From NCBI GenBank assembly GCA_028751875.1, contig CM054142.1, positions 222,075 through 286,074 of the forward strand: 64,000 bases of DNA, in the 5' to 3' direction. Position numbers and translations under genes: made by a program. Below, in pieces: positions 1 to 11,405 of this stretch; the stretch's first letter is position 1, and the number at the start of each line of letters is the position of its first letter. The notes under the pieces were generated by a model, which worked only from the letters and a program-made list of their open reading frames with translations, searched no databases and had not been told where the DNA came from. Origin of the DNA: Rapana venosa (Eukaryota > Mollusca > Gastropoda > Neogastropoda > Muricidae).

Positions 1-1545
1 ACATATGTTACTTTCCATTGCTGTGTTGCTGTAAAATCTGCAATGATCTTCCAATAGAAGGAAGAACAGTACACAGATCTGCCAGCTCCACAAAACAATG
101 CCATTCACACAACTATCAATGTAGATCACATAACTCAATCAGCTTTTACTTCCCAAATGAACATAACTGAATTTTTTCCCAGTGACATTTCATCTGATTC
201 ACACACAAATACATGCACACATGCGCACACACACACAAGGAAAAAAACCCAACCAAACCCACCTTTGTATGGTTTTAACACACACACACACACACACACA
301 CAGCACAGGACCCTCCACCCTCAAAATAAAAACACACCCTTGTACAATTGCAACACACACGTGTGCGCACACGCACACAGAGTCTAACCAACATCAGAAA
401 AATTCAAAACCCTTTTCAAATTATAACATAAGAAAAATTTTAATCTGGTCTACAGCTTGCTTTTAATTTTAATTCCGATAATAAAAGAGCAACAACCAGT
501 CACAGCAAAATCTGCCATCACTTCAGAACCTGGCTTTTCTTTCAAAGTCACTGTCAGTTATGCTCATAGCAATCACGACTTCTGAGCCATGAAATTTGTA
601 ATAAGACAAAAAAATACACGTTTGATTTGTACTTTTAAAAAATTTAAAGTATATGCAAAAACAAAAAAATTAAGCCACATTCATCTTTTACGTACTTTAT
701 TTTGCATTGCTTTGTTGCTGTTAAATCTGCAAAGATCTAGCAAGAAAAGGAAGATAAGTACACAGATCTGCCAGCACCATGAAGCAATGCCATTCACACT
801 TCTATCTCACACACACACACCCTCTCCCTTTATCCAATTGAGCACACACACACACATGCGACCCTTTATCCAACTGAGTACACACACACATTCTCCTTCT
901 CCCCTTAATTATCCAATAATTATTGAGTGAAGACACAAACACTCACACACAGAGTCCACTAAGAAGCATTACTAAATATTAACAAAACAACCCAGTCATC
1001 AAAAAACCCCAGTGTCAATGATCCAAGGGGACATTCAAGGCATGCACACTTTCCCAGAGAATTCCTATTTGAGAATTTTTTTTCTAGTTACACAACAATA
1101 AAATTCATTCTAGCTAGCATCAGAATAACATACAAAACCTTTATCGAGTAACAACAGAAAAAAAGAAAAAAATTCAGTCCCATTCTACTTCAGAAATGTA
1201 CTTGCAATGACCAAAATAACCGCAACAAAAAACCAAGCCAGCATCACTTCAGTAGCTGGTTGTTTCTTACTAAGTCTTTTTCATCTTCAGCTTACAAGGA
1301 ATAATATTTTCAAAGCCATAATGTTTGGGTTTTTAAAAAAACTAAGCATAAACTCATTTTCTTAGCAATTAAAACAAGCGAAGTCAAAGCAAAATCAAAA
1401 AAGGGGGGAAATGGCAATAAACTACATTTATGTTCTACACATGTTGCTTTCCATTGCTGCGTTGCTGTAAAATCTGAAATGATCTTCCAATAGAAGACAG
1501 CTCAGTATACAGATCGGCCAGGGCCACAAAGCAATGCCAACCATA
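1..1545. repeat. Degenerate ~0.73-kb tandem repeat, three partial copies
   Basis: A core of about 110 bp appears three times, near 2-112, 691-799 and 1437-1545. Each copy runs from a 'ttgcattgctgtgttgctg'-like start through 'cagatctgccag' to 'aagcaatgcca'. Flanking sequence also matches at the same offset: the segment at about 382-545 resembles that at about 1115-1270. The offset of roughly 730 bp at several points means the whole interval is a diverged tandem duplication, not three scattered elements. AC-rich microsatellites (200-300, 350-380, 810-890) have expanded separately in each copy. I see no supported gene; short reading frames here are low-complexity His/Thr-rich artefacts of CA repeats. 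Confidence 0.65.
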
Positions 1546-2711
1546 ATAATAATACCAAATTCAACTGACATTTTGATTTTTCTACTAAAAAAATGCTGAA
1601 ACAAAATCCCTGAAAAGTGCATTGCACATCCAAACAAATTGTATTATCCCTTCGCTAACATGCAAACACACAAAACAGCAAGACAGCTGAAAGATTTTAA
1701 TAGTTTAACAACCACTTCAAACATTACTGCGAAAACATCACAGCTGCTTTTTTGGATATATTTCTACATGAATAAATCACAGTCTGACATCAGAGAATAA
1801 TTCTAGACCACGCTTCTATCTAAAAACAAAACAAAACCAACACATAACCCTAAAGTATATCTCAGGGGGCAGAATGCTCTATAGTCACCATTAGATTTGA
1901 CTTTTGGTCTCAATTGACAACTTGAATCCCATTATGAAATAAAATTAAAAAGCAAAGAAAAAAACATTTAAAATCATCATAAGGATGCATTTTACATAAA
2001 CTTTCCACTTGCAAGCATGTATACCCAAAAAGTATCAGAAGTAATGTCAAGAATTTGAACAAACATTTTAAACAAAAGCATTGAAACATAACTTCTTTTA
2101 AACCTTTTCCTCATTAAAAAAAAAAAGTATGATGTAACATTCAAATGTAATTAAAAATACATCAGGTTTTTTTCAAAGTCACTGTCCACAGTGTAGTGAA
2201 AAATCCTCCAAAGCAGATTATTGACTGAAATTTTAAGAAAACCTAGTCCAAATACAGACTTGAATTGACAATTTGATTCAGAAAAATCATGCAAACAAAA
2301 GAATCAACCTGATTTTAGAATCTTCCAGTAATTAAAAACGGGTCAAGACATCACCACAGATCGATTTAGGACTGTTTTTTCGACTAAAGACAAAGCACAA
2401 AAAACCCCAAACCACAATCCCACCTCATAAGAATATAAAAACCAAACTAACAGGCACAGAAACGTCTTTATTTAACCAACAATAACCGGAATGCAACAAC
2501 ACAACATGTTTTAACCAAACCTGCATCATGCATGCACACACCACTGAAATCAGCTTGCACTGGCCTGACTTGCTGGCACTTAATGCATGCAATGCAATTT
2601 GCTCATAAAAAACAATAAAGTGCGTCGGGCATGCAATACATCACACTAACCCAACATAACACCACCCACAACAGATGTACACAAACTATTATTATCTAAC
2701 AACCATTCAAA
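1546..2711. other. AT-rich intergenic or UTR-like sequence, no gene
   Basis: The sequence is A-rich, with many short A-runs and no long reading frame, splice-bounded exon or recognised repeat. The string 'tttttcaaagtcactgtc' near 2167 echoes a string near 537, which may be a trace of the preceding repeat. Confidence 0.5.
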
Positions 2712-2967
2712 AGGAGGCACCGTGGTCGAGTTGGCGCAACCGTGATCCAGAGTCGAGGTTCAATCCCGTCGGCCGTGTTGTGCCTTGGAAGCACTTAATG
2801 CTATTTTCCACTCCACCAGTGTACAATGGTCCAGCTCTGCAGGAAGTATCTGCACAGATAGTCTGTCACAGGGGTTGAAAATACCATCATTCCTTAACGC
2901 TACAGAAACCGGGATAAGCTCTGGCTCTATGGGCCTTCTGGCTCGAAAGAACATACTTTACTTACTA
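2712..2967 (+). mobile_element. tRNA-derived SINE with target-site duplication
   Basis: The 5' end carries a tRNA-like RNA polymerase III promoter: an A-box-like 'gtggtcgagttggcgcaac' near 2722 and a B-box 'gaggttcaatccc' near 2754. A body of about 200 bp with no tRNA similarity follows, ending in a short TACT-rich tail ('actttacttactacta'). Near-identical sequences flank the element: 'ctaacaaccattcaaa' at 2696-2711 and 'ctaacaagcatttcaaa' from 2968. This is what a target-site duplication of about 16 bp would look like after two changes. The intact structure suggests a fairly recent insertion. The family could not be named without a repeat library. Confidence 0.8.
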
Positions 2968-2984
2968 CTAACAAGCATTTCAAA

Positions 2985-5015
2985 CATACACAAAGTAAAC
3001 ATCAAAAATTGTTTCAGGATCATTTCTGAAAGCCATCGCAGAGATTTTTTTCCTTTTAAAGTTCTATGATCTGGTTACAAAAAAAACAACTCTTAGCCCA
3101 AAAAAAAGAAAAAGAAAACCAACAAAACCCTCAACATACAAAACACTGTGTATCCACAAATCAAACTCATTTCAATAAACAAAATTTATACATGTGAAAC
3201 TGAAACATTTAAAACATCAACGTTTTAGGGGGGGGGAGGTTGGAACATTTTTTCAGTCCAGCCAATATAGAGATTTTTCAGTAAGCGAAAAAACCAAAAA
3301 CAAACCCAAACCCAGTAACATCAAAGTTCTTGATTCAATGAAAATACAACAATAAAACCAACCTAAAAGAGAAGGGGAAAAAAAACCTCCAGCAAGAATC
3401 ACACCAGATTTGTTCTCTCATTTACATTTGGACCTGAGCAACAATATACATTGTACCTCTTGGGGGTTTTTTTAACTTTAAAGGTGCATCACACCCACTC
3501 TTATTACCCATGGACAACCATGAATATAGAAAAACATCCAGAACTAATTTCAATAATATAAACAAACATTGCAAATATAATATACACAAAATACACACAA
3601 AACATTATGTCAAGACACCATCAGAGGATGAATTGTCTTTTTAACAGATGTTTACAAAGAACACCCAAAAATCTTATTAAAATCTGTTTTCAAAAAGACA
3701 AGTCACACATTCTCTCCAGCAGTCATCCTCTTTCCTCCATTCACCCTGACCTCAACACACATCCTATCCCTTTCTCTTTAGCTTCCCCTTTTCTCTCCCC
3801 TTCCACCCCCCCCCCCACCCCCTTCACACTCTCACACACCTCCACACACACCACCAGTGACATGTTCTATATACCCCTAATTCACAAACTGCATTGCAAA
3901 GAATTCATCCAATCTTGTCAATTTTCTTTACAATACTGTAAAATGTTAAATAGTATTGGGAAAAAAATCTATTACACATGTACACATCCAAAACTAATGA
4001 TCTAAATACTTTCCAAAAACCACAAAAACCCACCAACAATATTATACCAATCAAACCATACCTGTGTGGCTCTTGCAATTGTACATGACCAGCAATCTCC
4101 CTCCAACACACAAAACCAACATGATCATACTGTAAAACCTTAGGTAATGGTATATGATATGCTTGCAGGACATATCCATGTACACAGTCTCTTATTCCCC
4201 CCCATCCCCTGTCCCTTACCACCAACATCCTTCCCTTGCTACTCCATCTCCCACACAAGCATCATTCATATTAAAAAGAAAGCAACATACTAACAAAAAC
4301 AACAAATCAGACAGCATCCTTCATTTTGGAAACTATAGTTTTCACTGAAGCGTGCACGCACGCACACACACTACTTTGTGCTAGTTTCACAGCACCATAT
4401 GCAGATGAAGGTGATGGAATACCATGGTATAGTAGAACATAATTTGCCTGCTGCACCAAAAAATAAAATGGGAGGGGGGGGGTCATCTCCTTGCCCCCAT
4501 TTTACACACACACTTTTAGCCTTCTGTTCCCACTGATCTGAACAGGTTTCCATCCCATCCCCCCCCCCTTTTTAACCCTCCTTTCTTAAAATGCATCCTC
4601 ACCACCCCTACTGCACTCCTGCAAACACTCCCACCTATTTCCACCACTCCCACCTTCCCTATGATCATACAATCGTGCATTTTAGAAAGATTATTTCTTG
4701 GGACTTTTGCATGAAATTGTATTTTTGTTTACGAATTTCCACCACCATTTTCATTTTTAAAGGAATATCCTCTTATTGCCTAGAATCTCACCCTGGCCCC
4801 AGAATAACAAACAATTCCTACCCCCTACCTTGACCATACACACGTTCAGTGTTCATCCCTCTTCATTCCCTAAGACATGCATCCTATCCCTCGCCTTCCT
4901 AGCATATCTTTCACTAAATCTCAAAAGCCTTTCTGACCGACACATGCACTACAGATGTTTTGGCACCATCATCATGTATCTATCATAGTATCCATCCGCC
5001 TTTGTGTCCACATGT
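2985..5015. other. Intergenic, no gene recognised
   Basis: AT-rich with several pyrimidine-rich stretches (3700-3860, 4190-4260, 4550-4660). Reading frames are short and of biased composition. No splice-bounded exon or homology could be recognised. Confidence 0.5.
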
Positions 5016-5064
5016 GGGGTTAGGGTTAGAGTAAGGTTAGTATAAAGGTTAGGGTTAGTGTTAG
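5016..5064 (+). repeat. Short degenerate interstitial telomere-like (TTAGGG) stretch
   Basis: Repeated 'ggttagggttag' units with interruptions such as 'agagtaaggttagtataaa'. TTAGGG is the usual telomere unit in molluscs and vertebrates. The stretch is too short and degenerate to be a chromosome end. Confidence 0.55.
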
Positions 5065-5180
5065 CATGCAATGTTTATCAGGGTAAGGGATGTTGGTCTG
5101 TCAGTTGGTCGGTCTGTTATTTCTGAATGCATATGGACACAATGGCACAGAGACACTATGATATGTAGCTTTTTAAAACT

Positions 5181-5353
5181 ATGAATTACCACCGATCTTA
5201 CCAATAGCGAGTTACTTCTTGCACTGCAGTTCTGCTACTAGCTATCTAATTTCAGGTCTACAATATTTCTTAGCTAATCATGAACCCTACCAATGGCAAG
5301 TGTTTTTGCACTGTAGTTGTGCAAACAGCTTAATTTCACGTCTACAATTTTTT
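5181..5353. repeat. Direct duplication of ~90 bp
   Basis: Two adjacent degenerate copies, at 5181-5270 and 5280-5353. Both contain 'ccaatRgcRag', 'tgcactg.agtt.tgc', 'taatttca.gtctacaat'. They differ by substitutions and a few short deletions. No coding potential is visible. Confidence 0.6.
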
Positions 5354-5930
5354 CAAAGAGGTCGCATCTATTTTTAAATGACAAAAGAGTCCAAAATACG
5401 AAAAAATTTACATTTTAATCAAATGGAATGTAAACAAAATTCGATAAAAAGCAGTTTCCTTCATTTTTTAATTCAATACAAAATTTGAGGAAAAAAACCT
5501 GGTTTCCCCCATTCTCTTCTTTCCATTACACTCCCATTTTTGCCATTTCAACTGATCTAAACATGCATGTCTAAGCCCATCCTGCCACCACCCCCTCCCC
5601 CTCCATCCTTTAAATTCCTTTTCTACAAAATTTCATATACACATACCCCACCACCCCTTTTACACACATGCACGCCCTGCATTTTGTTTATGATACACAT
5701 TTATAAAAAATGCTTTCATTAAATCTAATTGGCATATTTTCTTTTTCAGTTTGCAATTCTGTGTGATGCAGGGCGTCTTCAGCAAATGGAACCTGGCAGC
5801 AGAACCCATCCCTCTCCAGGCTGAATCTGTCTGGCCAGTGTATTTCTGACATGTGGCAGTGATGATACTAGGTTATAAAGTCACCAGAAGCAGAGGGATC
5901 TCTTGACCTGATCTGACAGTGTGGGGACAA

Positions 5931-6114
5931 TTTCTTTAGTGCAGTGGACTCCTAAGAAAGTGATGGGGTAAAACTAAAGCAGCTGCAGAAACAGTTTTAG
6001 TGGAGTGGACTCCTAACAAAGTGTTGGTGTAAAACTAAAGCAGCTGCAGAAACAGTTTCTTTAGTGGAGTGGACTCCTAGCAAAGTGATGGGGGTAAAAC
6101 TAAAGCAGCTGCAG
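5931..6114. repeat. Three tandem copies of a ~61-64-bp unit
   Basis: Each unit reads roughly 'tttagtggagtggactcc', then 'aagtgatggg', then 'aaaactaaagcagctgcag'. The shared 'agtggact' begins near 5943, 6004 and 6068. Copies differ by a few substitutions and small indels. Just upstream (about 5740-5830) is a non-repeat, GC-richer stretch preceded by 'tattttctttttcag', which could be a plus-strand splice acceptor; no supported reading frame follows. Confidence 0.75.
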
Positions 6115-6732
6115 CTAATTAGCCATAGTATACCATGGTAGGCCAGCACATACATTTGCCCACACTTCTGTCACCTTTTAACATTCCTCCTAACAAACAC
6201 TATGGATAATTGTTTTTCTCTCTAAAAACAAAAAACAACACACACACACACTGTACATCATATTGCATCAGCACCTATCATTTTTTTTAAAACCCTCCCT
6301 TTTCCAGTTGAAATAGAGGAAGAAAAGTAAAAGCACATTAGGAAAAAAGTCTTCAACTAGTTTTCTTCCCAACACTCATAAATGTTAAAGGTGCATTTTA
6401 ATTATGTTCTCCCGAACAGTTTCCATGAAAATCTCTTCTATAAAAATCCTATCTGCCTTTTCTCCTCAACCCATTCTATATACACACACAAAGAATCATT
6501 ATTAATACTATGAATGAATAAAAGCAAATGGACTGTTTATTCAATGCACCATCTGGAAATAAGTTTTGACTGTCTGTGACCAACTTTCTTGTTACCGAGT
6601 ACACAGAACGTTTCCCTCCTTTAACTTTTTTGTCCTATCTGCATGAAGCTTCAAAAAAAAAATTTTCTTCCCTTTCCTTTTGGGTGAGAGGATTCTTTTC
6701 CCCTCTTCTTTTTCTGTTGGTAGTACATCGTT

Positions 6733-6828
6733 TGTCTATTTTCTTTTCCCTTTAAGTTGTACCATCTTCTGTTTTCTCCTTGTCTATTTTCTTTTCCCTT
6801 TAAGTTGTACCATCTTCTGTTTTCTCCA
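6733..6828. repeat. Perfect 2 x 48-bp tandem duplication
   Basis: Positions 6733-6780 and 6781-6828 are identical except at the last base. The unit is pyrimidine-rich ('tgtctattttcttttccc' onward). The near-identity implies a very recent duplication or an assembly stutter. Confidence 0.85.
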
Positions 6829-7821
6829 AGTTTTATTTGTTATTGATACATTATACATTTCTCTTTAGAGGCAAAAATGATCCTTACAACAGAAACAGTA
6901 ACAAAAAGCAAAAAAATAATAGAAAGGCAACAAAAAAACCCCCAAAAGCACGAAGTTGAGGCGTATTTTTTTAGTAGCTCGTTTTCTTTGCTTCTTTTCT
7001 TTTGTATTATCTTCCTTTCTTTAAAAAAATTTTTTTTTTTAAGTTTCTTTTTTTTTTTTTTCTTTACGTCCCTTTTTGGGGGCGGAGGGGGGGGTGTTTA
7101 ACGAGTGTTTGACTGGTCCCCACTCTTCATAGACAAAGGTCCCACTCTTCATAGACAAATACACACACAAAAAACCCTGGTGCAAGATATTTCTCCCCCT
7201 CTAAAGGAAAAAAACTAACCAAACAAAAGCTTTCCCTCATTTGAGCCTAGAGCAATAACTGCATGATGCATGCATTCTTAGAATATATGTATATCAACCA
7301 AATACATTGGTCTGGGTTTGCCGAAGCTCTAGTGTGAGCTGATGCATGCAGTCACATCAAGTGAAGTTAGTGACCACATTCATCTGGGTTTGTTTTTTGC
7401 TCCAGTGTTTGTTGCAATGTTACACTTTCCCTTTACCACCTTACAGCTTGTCTCTGCACTGCAATTTCTATATAGTCTTCAGTCGTGTGTGTACCTGTCA
7501 AGAATGCTAAAATCTGTCGGTAATAAACTTTAAAAAATTGTTAACAAAAGGGCTAGCTTGAGGTTTACAGATTGTATTATATTTTTTATTGACTTGAAAG
7601 ATGTAGTTCAACTTAGCCAATTTGCTTAGGTTAAAACTGTATTATTTAGTAGACTGCAGACAGACGTCTGTGTCTCCTCGCGACGCCGAAAGGCACCAGC
7701 GGCAGATGAAAGAAGAAGAAAGAAAGATTAGTAATAATGATGTTGCACTTGATTGAGAACGGTACAGGTTTTGTGCACATCACTTATGTTTATATAACTT
7801 TTAAGTTTTATATGATCCTCT
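6829..7821. other. Intergenic with homopolymers, no gene
   Basis: Contains T-runs (7028-7062) and a G-rich stretch (7075-7096). Near 7676-7735 is a short GC-rich segment ('ctcgcgacgccgaaaggcac') running into GAA-rich sequence, which may be the 3' end of a retroposon. No gene is supported. Confidence 0.45.
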
Positions 7822-8813
7822 TGGTGATGATGTCCTGGTCTTCCATGCGGTGATGATGTCCTGGTCTTCTATGCGGTGACGATGTCCTGGTCTTCTATGC
7901 GGTGACGATGTCCTGGTCTTCTATGCGGTGACGATGTCCTGGTCTTCTATGCGGTGACGATGTCTTGGTCAGTGATGATGTCCTGCTCTTCCATGTGGTG
8001 ACGATGTCCTGGTCTTCCATGCGGTGACCATGATGTCCTGCTCTTCCATGTGGTGACGATGTCCTGGTCTTCCATGCGGTGACGATGTCCTGGTCTTCCA
8101 TGCGGTGATGATGTCCTGGTCTTCCATGTGGTGATGATGTCCTGGTCTTCCATGTGGTGACGATGTCCTGGTCTTCCATGCGGTGACAATGTCCTGGTCT
8201 TCCATGCGGTGACAATGTCCTGGTCTTCCATGCGGTGACCATGATGTCCTGGTCTTCCATGCGGTGACCATGATGTCCTGGTCTTCCATGTGGTGACGAT
8301 GTCCTGGTCTTCCATGCGGTGACAATGTCCTGGTCTTCCATGCGGTGACCATGATGTCCTGGTCTTCCATGCGGTGACCATGATGTCCTGGTCTTCCATG
8401 CGGTGACCATGATGTCCTGGTCTTCCATGCGGTGACCATGATGTCCTGGTCTTCCATGCGGTGACCATGATGTCCTGGTCTTCCATGCGGTGACCACGAT
8501 GTCCTGGTCTTCCATGCGGTGACCATGATGTCCTGGTCTTCCATGCGGTGACCATGATGTCCTGGTCTTCCATGCGGTGACCATGATGTCCTGGTCTTCC
8601 ATGTGGTGACGATGTCCTGGTCTTCCATGCGGTGACCATGATGTCCTGGTCTTCCATGTGGTGATGATGTCCTGGTCTTCCATGCGGTGACCATGATGTC
8701 CTGGTCTTCCATGTGGTGACGATGTCCTGGTCTTCCATGCGGTGACCATGATGTCCTGCTCTTCCATGCGGTGACAATGTCCTGGTCTTCCATGCGGTGA
8801 TGATGTCCTGGTG
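7822..8813. repeat. 26/29-bp minisatellite (~36 copies)
   Basis: About 1 kb of tandem copies of 'gtcctggtcttccatgcggt' followed by a variable linker. There are two unit lengths. A 29-bp unit ends 'gaccatgat'; a 26-bp unit ends 'gacgat', 'gatgat' or 'gacaat'. The 29-bp form is concentrated in the middle (about 8230-8600) and the 26-bp form at the left edge. A second polymorphism, ccatgCgg versus ccatgTgg, is interspersed, and the leftmost copies read ctatgcgg. On the minus strand all three frames are open for 276-290 codons, because the unit contains no stop in any frame there. These frames are compositional and I do not call them genes. Confidence 0.93.
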
Positions 8814-9059
8814 ACAGAAAAAATTGAAAATTTCTCATGTGTGTTTAAAAATTCTTTTTCAAAAATTATAATTTAACACCTATCAGACTGTCAAAAATGC
8901 AAACCAATCAATGCAATTAGACAGTGTTGGTAATCAGAACTTTTCTTTTTGAACCGAACCAAGGTGTGACATCCGAGTTAAAATGTCATCCGTTTCTACT
9001 GACATGCAATGGCCATTTGGGGGGAAAAGGGCGTCATGTGTGTAAAAATTTCTGCATGC

Positions 9060-9232
9060 GTTCATAACAGACCTCAATTGAGTCTTCCCATTTGTGGGGG
9101 GAGTGGAGGGGTATTGATGTAATTTTCGGGGAAAAACCCCCCCTGAACAGGTAGCGCCTTGTTGGGGGCTCAAACCCTGGCCCATCACTCCACACTCAAC
9201 GACACTCTAACCACTAGATCCTGCCCCCTAAT
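9060..9232 (-). mobile_element. tRNA-derived SINE or SINE 5' fragment
   Basis: On the minus strand, starting near 9232, the sequence reads 'ggatctagtggttagagtg' (A-box-like). About 35 bp later comes 'ccagggtttgagccccc' (B-box-like, at 9166-9180). The spacing fits an internal Pol III promoter. The 3' limit is unclear. Several local homopolymers (C and G runs) suggest sequencing error or decay. No clear target-site duplication is seen. Confidence 0.55.
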
Positions 9233-9359
9233 GAGATTTTTGAACTTGCATAAAAATTTTGTTTGTCAAATTTGTGTTTAAACTCCCTGACAGAACTGGA
9301 GTGATCGTTAATTAGGTGACAAATGTCAATTTTCTAACTGTTTAAATTTACAAACCCCA

Positions 9360-9383
9360 CCCCCCCCCCCCCCCCCCCCCCCC
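9360..9383. repeat. Poly-C run (24 bp)
   Basis: An uninterrupted C homopolymer. Others of 15 or more bases occur near 41899, 43746, 44333, 49063, 50838 and 54811. Confidence 0.95.
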
Positions 9384-10035
9384 ACTTGTTTTCCTCTATG
9401 TAAAAATACGGACCAGAGCAAAGATGACACTTTTAACACTTTTTTTAAAATTAGTGTTGCAATCCCATGAAAAAGTGCACAGCAAGTCTTTCTTGATTAC
9501 TTGGTTTAACCCACAAACTATTGTGCTTTTTGTTTTTCACTACCCAAATTTTACGCAGTTTATAAAAAGTAAAATTTACAGAATCAAATTGGAATTTAAG
9601 TTTTAATCCAACAGGGCCCCTTTGAATTTTTTTGAGAAAAAAAATTGAATTTCAGTCAGCTCCCTTGAAAAGCCCCTTGGAAAACTGATTTTAAAATTCT
9701 ACAGGACCTGCCATTTTGTATAAAAAATTTCTGCCTTTTTGCCCAAAAAAAAAGTGGAAAAAGCCCAAAAGGCAAACAATAAGCCAGACCTACATGATAA
9801 ATGTAAAAAATTTCTGATAATCAAAACCCACACAGCAACGAGGGACACAGTAAAAATCATATTCAAAAGATCTTAGACCACCTATTTTTTTGAAGGCAAT
9901 TTAAGCCCGCACAATTCGGAATGTTTAACACTAAAATAAAAATTCTTACCTGTATTTTTTCCAGTAGTGAAAACCCCTTCTTTTTTATGTTTGCAGGAAG
10001 GCGGATGTAAGCAATCATAACCGGCGTGTTGAAAC
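9384..10035. other. AT-rich spacer, no gene
   Basis: AT-rich sequence with A and T runs. A 60-codon minus-strand frame at 10064-9882 overlaps the start of the next array and has no recognisable features. Confidence 0.5.
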
Positions 10036-11345
10036 TGGCTGCTGCTAGATAACGTGTTTAACATGGATGGCTGCTGTCATAGATAAGCAGTGTTAACAGT
10101 GGGCTGGTGGTCATAGATAGAGCATGTTGAACAGGGCTGGGTGCTGTCAAAGACGGGCAGTGTTTAACTGGCTGACTGCGTCATGATAGGGCAGTGTTTG
10201 AACAGTGGACGCTGCTGTCATAGATAGGGGAGTGTTTTAACATGACGACTGCTGTCATAGTTTGACAGTGTTGAACATGGGCTGCTGCTGCATAGTAGGG
10301 CAGTTTGAACATGGACTGACGCGTCATAGATAGGGCAGTTTGAACATGGACTGACTGCTGTCATAGATAAGCAGTGTTGAACAGTGGGGCGGTGCGTGAT
10401 AGGGCAGTGTTTGAACAGTGGACTACTCTGCATAGATAGGGCAGTGTTAACAGTGGACGGGTGCTTTTATAGGGCAGTTTGAACATGGACTACTGCTGTC
10501 ATAGATAGGGCATGTTGAAAAGTGGATGAACTGTCATAGATAGGGGAGTGTTTAACCGTGGGCGGTTCTGTCTAGTAGGGCAGTGTTGAACGGGACTGAT
10601 GCTGCATGAAGGGGTGTTGAAAAGTGGACTGCTGCTTTTAAAAATAGGGGAGTGTTTAACTGGGCGATGCTGTAAAGATAGGGCAGGTTGAACAGTGGAT
10701 GGCTGCTGTCAGCGGGCTGTTGAAAAAGTGAGGCTGCTGCATAATAGGGCAGTGTTTAACGTGGGTGGGGTGAAGGCATGTTGAACAGTGGGCGACTGCG
10801 TCATAAAGGGGATGTTAAAAAATCGGCTGCTGTCAAGACAGGGGAGTTTGAACAGGGACTGGTGTGTCATAGACGGGAGGTTTTAACATTGGGCTGATGC
10901 GCATAGATAGGCATTTTTGAACAGTGGATGGGGCTGCTTAGATAGGGCAGGGAACAGGGGATGGGCGTCATAGAAGGGCATTTGGGAACATGGGCTGGTG
11001 CTTTTATAGATAGGGCAGTGTTGAACAGTGGGCGACGCTGTCTAGGGGAGTGTTGAACAGTGGACTGATGCGTCATAATGGGCAGTTTTGAAAAGTGGGG
11101 TGGCTTCTGTCATAACAGGCATGTTGAACTTGGGCTGACTGCTGTGAAGGACAGTGTTGAACAGTGGATGGCTGCTGTGATAGGGGAAATGTTGAACAGT
11201 GGATGACTGCTGTGATAGGACTGTTTAACATGGACGGTGCTGTCCCAAAATAGGACAGTGTTGAACAGTGGGGTGGTGCGTCAACGGGCATGTTTTAACA
11301 GGGATGGCTGCTGTCAGACAGGGCAGGGGTTTAACATGGTGGGCT
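10036..11345. repeat. ~36-bp minisatellite array, indel-ridden
   Basis: Tandem copies of a unit close to 'gctgctgtcatagatagg' followed by 'gcagtgttgaacagtgg'. Distances between successive 'tcatag' motifs are about 34-37 bp, giving roughly 35 copies. Almost every copy has small deletions or insertions ('gcgtcat', 'catgttgaa', 'gtttaaca'), while the underlying words stay constant. This indel-dominated variation resembles uncorrected read error at least as much as true divergence. Minus-strand frames of 60-72 codons are repeat artefacts. Confidence 0.85.
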
Positions 11346-11405
11346 GTCAACAGGGGATGCTCATGGTGCTACACTTGACTGTGACGTTTCCCCCTCATAC
11401 TGTTC

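Noticed and set aside
2712..2790. Genuine tRNA gene at the A/B-box sequence
   Set aside because: No cloverleaf closes around the boxes, and the 250-bp body, tail and target duplication fit a SINE.
5016..5064. Chromosome end
   Set aside because: Only a few degenerate TTAGGG units with unique sequence on both sides.
7895..8838. Three overlapping minus-strand frames of 276-290 codons (MEDQDI/PHGRPGH repeats)
   Set aside because: They arise because the minisatellite unit has no stops on that strand; all three frames are equally open and no start or splice context is present.
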